Positions 60,733 to 64,000 of a stretch of 64,000 nt of DNA are shown here, piece by piece. Numbering within the stretch: position 1 is the first letter of the stretch; each line of letters starts with the position of its first letter. The DNA is from Lacrimispora xylanisolvens (GTDB taxonomy: Bacteria > Bacillota > Clostridia > Lachnospirales > Lachnospiraceae): NCBI RefSeq assembly GCF_002934545.1, contig NZ_PTJA01000013.1:1-64000 (forward strand), written 5' to 3'. The translations under genes and the position numbers were made by a program. A model generated the notes under the pieces. That model was not told where the DNA came from and did no database searches. It saw nothing but the letters and a program-made list of their open reading frames with translations.

Positions 60733-61575
60733 TTATCTTAATTCAGTTGTAGGAATGGTGTCCATATCATCAAACGCCTGATTCTCGCCGCCCATTGCCC
60801 AAACGAAGGTATAATTGCTTGTACCTGCTCCGGAATGGATGCTCCAGGATGGGCTGATGACTGCCTGCTCATTCTGCATAACGATGTGTCTGGTCTGATT
60901 TCCTTCGCCCATCATGTGGAATACTACATTGTTCTCCGGAATCTCGAAGTACATATAGATTTCCATACGTCTCTCATGAGTATGAGAAGGCATGGTGTTC
61001 CATACACTGCCTGGATCTAAAACTGTCATTCCCATGGATAACTGACAGGTCTCAAGTACATCCGGATGGATGAACTGGTTGATCACACGCTTGTTGGAAG
61101 TTTCCATTGCACCCAGTGGCTTCTTGGCTGCCTTTTCAATCGGGATAAAGGTTGTCTTGCATGCCTTGTGAGCAGGAGCACTTACCATATAAAATTTAGC
61201 TGGGTTTGCTGCATCATCACTGGAGAATAATACTTCTTTGGTTCCCTTTGTGATGTATAAGCAGTCTTTATAGCCCATGCTGAATTCTTCTCCATCAGCT
61301 TTGATCTTTCCTGATCCGCCGATGTTGAAGATTCCGATTTCACGTCTTTCAAGGAAAAAGCTTGTACCAAAGTTTTTCCAGATATCAATTCCCTTGTCAA
61401 TGGAAACGGTTTCTGTTGTTGGCATACAGCCCAGTGTTACCATACGGTCAACATGGGAGTAAACAGCTACCACTTCATTGGCAACGTATAAGTTCTCAAT
61501 TAAAAATTCGTCTCTTGTTTCTTCTGTTGTGTAACGCTTAAAATCTTTCTGATTAGCAGAGTAACGAATATCCAT
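60733..61575 (-). CDS. kduI: 5-dehydro-4-deoxy-D-glucuronate isomerase KduI
   Basis: 280 residues, the usual length. It interconverts 5-keto-4-deoxyuronate and 2,5-diketo-3-deoxygluconate in pectin and glycosaminoglycan breakdown. The cupin metal site is seen in PSHTHERRMEIYMYFEI and the later SWSIHSGAG. It stands alone here, with its own terminator and no other uronate genes, so it is likely monocistronic. AAGGAGGC precedes the start. Confidence 0.95.
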   Translation of the reverse strand: MDIRYSANQKDFKRYTTEETRDEFLIENLYVANEVVAVYSHVDRMVTLGCMPTTETVSIDKGIDIWKNFGTSFFLERREIGIFNIGGSGKIKADGEEFSMGYKDCLYITKGTKEVLFSSDDAANPAKFYMVSAPAHKACKTTFIPIEKAAKKPLGAMETSNKRVINQFIHPDVLETCQLSMGMTVLDPGSVWNTMPSHTHERRMEIYMYFEIPENNVVFHMMGEGNQTRHIVMQNEQAVISPSWSIHSGAGTSNYTFVWAMGGENQAFDDMDTIPTTELR

Positions 61576-61621
61576 TTATAAAAAGCCTCCTTATTTGTAT
61601 TTGAAATAACTGACCATCTCC

Positions 61622-61650
61622 ATGGTATCATAAGGCAGTTTTTAATTCAA
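61622..61650 (-). promoter_or_regulatory. Possible sigma-A promoter of kduI
   Basis: Minus strand TTGAAT (61645-61650), 17-base spacer, TACCAT (61622-61627), in the gap before kduI. Moderate match only. Confidence 0.3.
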
Positions 61651-61654
61651 CATC

Positions 61655-63397
61655 TTATTGGATTATTTTAAATTTATCCACTTCTTTCTGGAGAAGTCCA
61701 GCCTGGGCTGACAATTCTTCACTGGAAGCGGAACTTTCTTCCGCTGTTGCCGCATTGCTCTGGACTACATAAGAGATTTCATTGATTCCGTTGCTGACAC
61801 TAACCATGGCAACGGCCTGCTCTCTTGCGGACTGCTCCACTGATTCCATAAGACCTTTGGCATGATTTGCCTGCTCCATAACCTCTGCCAGAATCTGGGC
61901 ATTTTCTTTTGCAGTCCCCATACCATCCGTCACAGCCCGGGCTGCATTTTCCACAAGCAGGGCAGTGCGTTTGGCCGCTTCTGCGGATTTTGCTGCAAGG
62001 CTGCGGACTTCGTCTGCAACCACTGCAAATCCCTGACCAGCTTCTCCTGCCCGTGCCGCTTCTACCGCAGCATTTAACGCCAGAAGGTTGGTCTGAGAGG
62101 CAATTGCATCTACATCTTTTGTAATCTTTGCGATTTCATCTGATGTATTTTTTATTTCATCCATTGCCTGAAGCATCTGCTTCATCATCTTGTTGCTTTC
62201 TTCTACCCGCGCCAATGTCTGCTCTGCATAACCGGCTGCCTGCCCGATATGAACCGAACTTTGTTCTGCCTTCTCTGTAATCTCTGTAATGGCAGAAGAA
62301 AGCTGGTCAATGGTTCCTGCCTGTTCTGTGGCTCCGGCTGCCAGTGCAGATGCTGCATCTGCCACCTGGGAGGAACCCGCATTCACCTGTTCGGCCGACT
62401 CACGGATCAGGCCCAATGTCCGGTTTAGCTGCTTGTAGATCAGGATCAGAGAATCATGGATAGTGGAAAAATCACCGGCATACTCCCTGGTTACAGGAAG
62501 TGTCATATCGCCAGCCGCCATATTTTTCAAGTGTAGTGTAATATCACCCACTACTTCTTTCATCTGTCCGATCAGTTCATCGGTTGCCTGTGAGAGCACC
62601 TCCATCTCATCGCCGGTTTTCACAACAGCAACGGGAGGGGTATGGACATCTCCATCAGAGAGAAGTTTTAGCCGTTCAGAGATAGGACTTAATGGAGCTG
62701 TAATCTTGTGCAGGAACCTTACAAGAATGATTAAACCTGTTAAACAGATCACCAAGGCTACCACTGCCAGCAGTATAATGTTGATTATTTTTTCCCTTTG
62801 ATATCCTGCAACGGCACTATCTATGTCGTCTATGTAGTTTCCTGTACTGATATACCAGTCATAAGGTTCAAATTTTATGGTATAAGCCCGTTTTGCAAAT
62901 GTGCCTTCCTGGCCTGGTTTTGTAAAGTAAAAATTGGTGTAACCTCCTCCGGGCTGGGATCCGTTTTTAATAAATTCACGGACATAGTATTCCCCCTTCA
63001 GATCTTTCTCATCGTACCGTTCTTTCCCTTCATATTCCGGATTCATATGAACTGCGCAAAGACCAGTGGAAGTATCTGCCCAGAAATATCCATTTCCATT
63101 ATTATAACGGGTATTACGGACAATGGCTTCGGCATTTTCAAGTGCCTCTTTCTCTGTAATCTCACCGGATTTATAACGATCATAATTAACCTGCAATACA
63201 CTGACCAGACTTTCCGTGGCTGTTTTAATATTTAAATCATAACTTTGGTAACTGGAATCGATCCAGTTCTGGTAAACCCGGTCCAGGCTGATATAAAAAA
63301 TGGTGGTCAGAGCGGATATAATTAACATTACCATTACACTGACGAATACAACCAGCTTTCCTGTTACCTGCAATCTCTTACTCTTTTGTGCCTTCAT
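61655..63397 (-). CDS. Methyl-accepting chemotaxis protein, sCache type
   Basis: 580 residues. A first membrane helix (about 14-35) and a periplasm-equivalent sCache_2 domain (about 40-190: [42 protein letters not shown]) are followed by a second helix (about 203-225), HAMP, and the signalling domain with the tip [30 protein letters not shown]. sCache_2 domains often sense small organic acids. The start at 63397 follows AAAGGGG. No SigD site was found upstream. Confidence 0.95.
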   Translation of the reverse strand: MKAQKSKRLQVTGKLVVFVSVMVMLIISALTTIFYISLDRVYQNWIDSSYQSYDLNIKTATESLVSVLQVNYDRYKSGEITEKEALENAEAIVRNTRYNNGNGYFWADTSTGLCAVHMNPEYEGKERYDEKDLKGEYYVREFIKNGSQPGGGYTNFYFTKPGQEGTFAKRAYTIKFEPYDWYISTGNYIDDIDSAVAGYQREKIINIILLAVVALVICLTGLIILVRFLHKITAPLSPISERLKLLSDGDVHTPPVAVVKTGDEMEVLSQATDELIGQMKEVVGDITLHLKNMAAGDMTLPVTREYAGDFSTIHDSLILIYKQLNRTLGLIRESAEQVNAGSSQVADAASALAAGATEQAGTIDQLSSAITEITEKAEQSSVHIGQAAGYAEQTLARVEESNKMMKQMLQAMDEIKNTSDEIAKITKDVDAIASQTNLLALNAAVEAARAGEAGQGFAVVADEVRSLAAKSAEAAKRTALLVENAARAVTDGMGTAKENAQILAEVMEQANHAKGLMESVEQSAREQAVAMVSVSNGINEISYVVQSNAATAEESSASSEELSAQAGLLQKEVDKFKIIQ

Positions 63398-63524
63398 GTA
63401 ATACCCCTTTCTGATTGCAATTTCTTTCAATATGGACTAGCATACACGGTATTTATAAAATCTGCAACTGACGTTCACTGAAAGTTTATTAAATTTTTGT
63501 AAAATATTTGTCAAATTTTAAACA

Positions 63525-63592
63525 ATTAAAAAAATTCCAGAAGAAAGACACAAATATGGCATTTTGAAACCTGTGTCTTTCTTCCGGAATTT
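63525..63592 (-). terminator. Terminator after the right-edge glycosyltransferase
   Basis: A 21-bp stem (63532-63552 with 63572-63592, one mismatch) followed on the minus strand by T7. It separates the right-edge gene from the chemoreceptor gene. Confidence 0.8.
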
Positions 63593-63596
63593 ATTT

Positions 63597-64000
63597 TTAT
63601 TCCTTTATGGCTGCCTGGATTAATTTTAAATTACTTTTCAGACGTTCATTGTCGGGGGCAAAAAGAAGAGCTGCTTTTGCATGGTCCCGGGATTCAGAAA
63701 GCAATCCCAGCCGGTAAGCGGCAATGGCGCAAAGGTCATCCGGGGTATAATCCCAGGAATAACCCATATTTACAAAGGTCCTTGACTTTTCTTTTATCTT
63801 CAGTGCTTCCAGGGTCAGATAATAAGCCATGGGCCAGTCGCTCAGCTCATAGCAGATTTTGGCAAACTCCACATAAGAATCCCGCATGCCTGGAACTTCT
63901 GCAATGGCTTTAAAATACCACTGGTATGCTTCTTTTATCTTACCCAGCCGATAATACGATCTGGCAATCCAGCGCATGGCTGCACACCGTTCATCACACC
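63597..64000 (-). CDS. Partial: TPR-type C-terminus of a glycosyltransferase
   Basis: Only the last 133 or so residues are in the window; the frame stays open to the edge (CDERCAAMRWIARSYYRL). The pattern MRWIARSYYRLGKIKEAYQWYFKAIAE followed by YVEFAKICYELSDWPMAYYLTLEALKI is the TPR-like C-terminal part of family 2 glycosyltransferases common in Clostridia. The catalytic N-terminus lies to the right of the window, so the assignment is by similarity of this tail only. Confidence 0.65.
   Translation of the reverse strand, partial: CDERCAAMRWIARSYYRLGKIKEAYQWYFKAIAEVPGMRDSYVEFAKICYELSDWPMAYYLTLEALKIKEKSRTFVNMGYSWDYTPDDLCAIAAYRLGLLSESRDHAKAALLFAPDNERLKSNLKLIQAAIKE

Noticed and set aside
1-64000. 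CRISPR arrays, tRNA genes, prophage or integrase genes
   Set aside because: No regularly spaced repeats, tRNA-like cloverleaf or phage genes were recognised; the only mobile DNA seen is the ISL3 remnant.

Overview
This 64 kb window is almost entirely a flagellar and chemotaxis region from a Gram-positive, low-GC Firmicute. The gene content (FliW/CsrA, FliY with CheC-type sites, CheV/CheC/CheD, a TIGR02530 protein between flgD and flgE, choline-binding-type wall proteins, absence of flhF/flhG) and the codon use point to Clostridia, most likely Lachnospiraceae of the Lacrimispora/Clostridium cluster XIVa type. The genus is inference.

Layout. 1-637: tandem sigma-A promoters and what looks like an rRNA-operon leader running left out of the window, then the promoter and long leader of fapA. 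638-8625: fapA plus a CheY-like regulator; facing them, a wall-protein/lytic transglycosylase operon and a FliK-like/FlhB-tail/PilZ operon. 8752-13400: cheA-cheW-cheR-cheB. 13508-18666: flgM-flgN-flgK-flgL-DUF6470-fliW-csrA. 18669-20780: a divergent pair (degenerate nucleotidyltransferase-like protein; secreted C39-like peptidase). 20786-24052: fliD-fliS-fliT-like. 24198-26143: a ParA ATPase with a ComFB-domain partner. 26140-52480: one 26 kb fla/che operon on the minus strand, flgB-fliE-fliF-fliG-fliH-fliI-fliJ-fliK-flgD-TIGR02530-flgE-flbD-motA-motB-fliM-cheY-flgC-fliY-fliO-fliP-fliQ-fliR-flhB-flhA-sigD-flgF-flgG-cheC-cheD-cheV-EAL/HDOD. 52481-54057: sigma-A promoter of that operon and a decayed ISL3 element. 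54058-64000: flagellin, a glycosyltransferase, yjfB, a two-component system, kduI, a chemoreceptor and the tail of a second glycosyltransferase.

How it works together. A good sigma-A promoter (TTGACA-17-TAAAAT) drives the fla/che operon, which builds the hook-basal body and makes SigD. Ten sites with a common pattern, TTA(A/T)-N15/16-NNCGATA(A/T), stand in front of the late genes: fapA, the wall-protein operon, cheA, flgM, the nucleotidyltransferase-like gene, the C39 gene, fliD, cheV, fliC and yjfB. This is a coherent SigD regulon. FliW/CsrA are encoded here, and the fliC leader carries a hairpin with AGGA in its loop plus a GGA-containing Shine-Dalgarno, the expected CsrA targets.

Most notable points: motB is cut by an in-frame TAG, so this isolate may be non-motile; two divergent SigD promoters share one palindromic -35; flgC sits between cheY and fliY instead of beside flgB; FliY carries two internal copies of the FliM-type CheY-binding motif; the first CheC active site has lost its Asn; FlgE carries a roughly 230-residue coiled-coil-like insertion; and a ParA/ComFB pair sits in the chemotaxis neighbourhood. 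All functions are assigned by reading motifs; no database search was possible.
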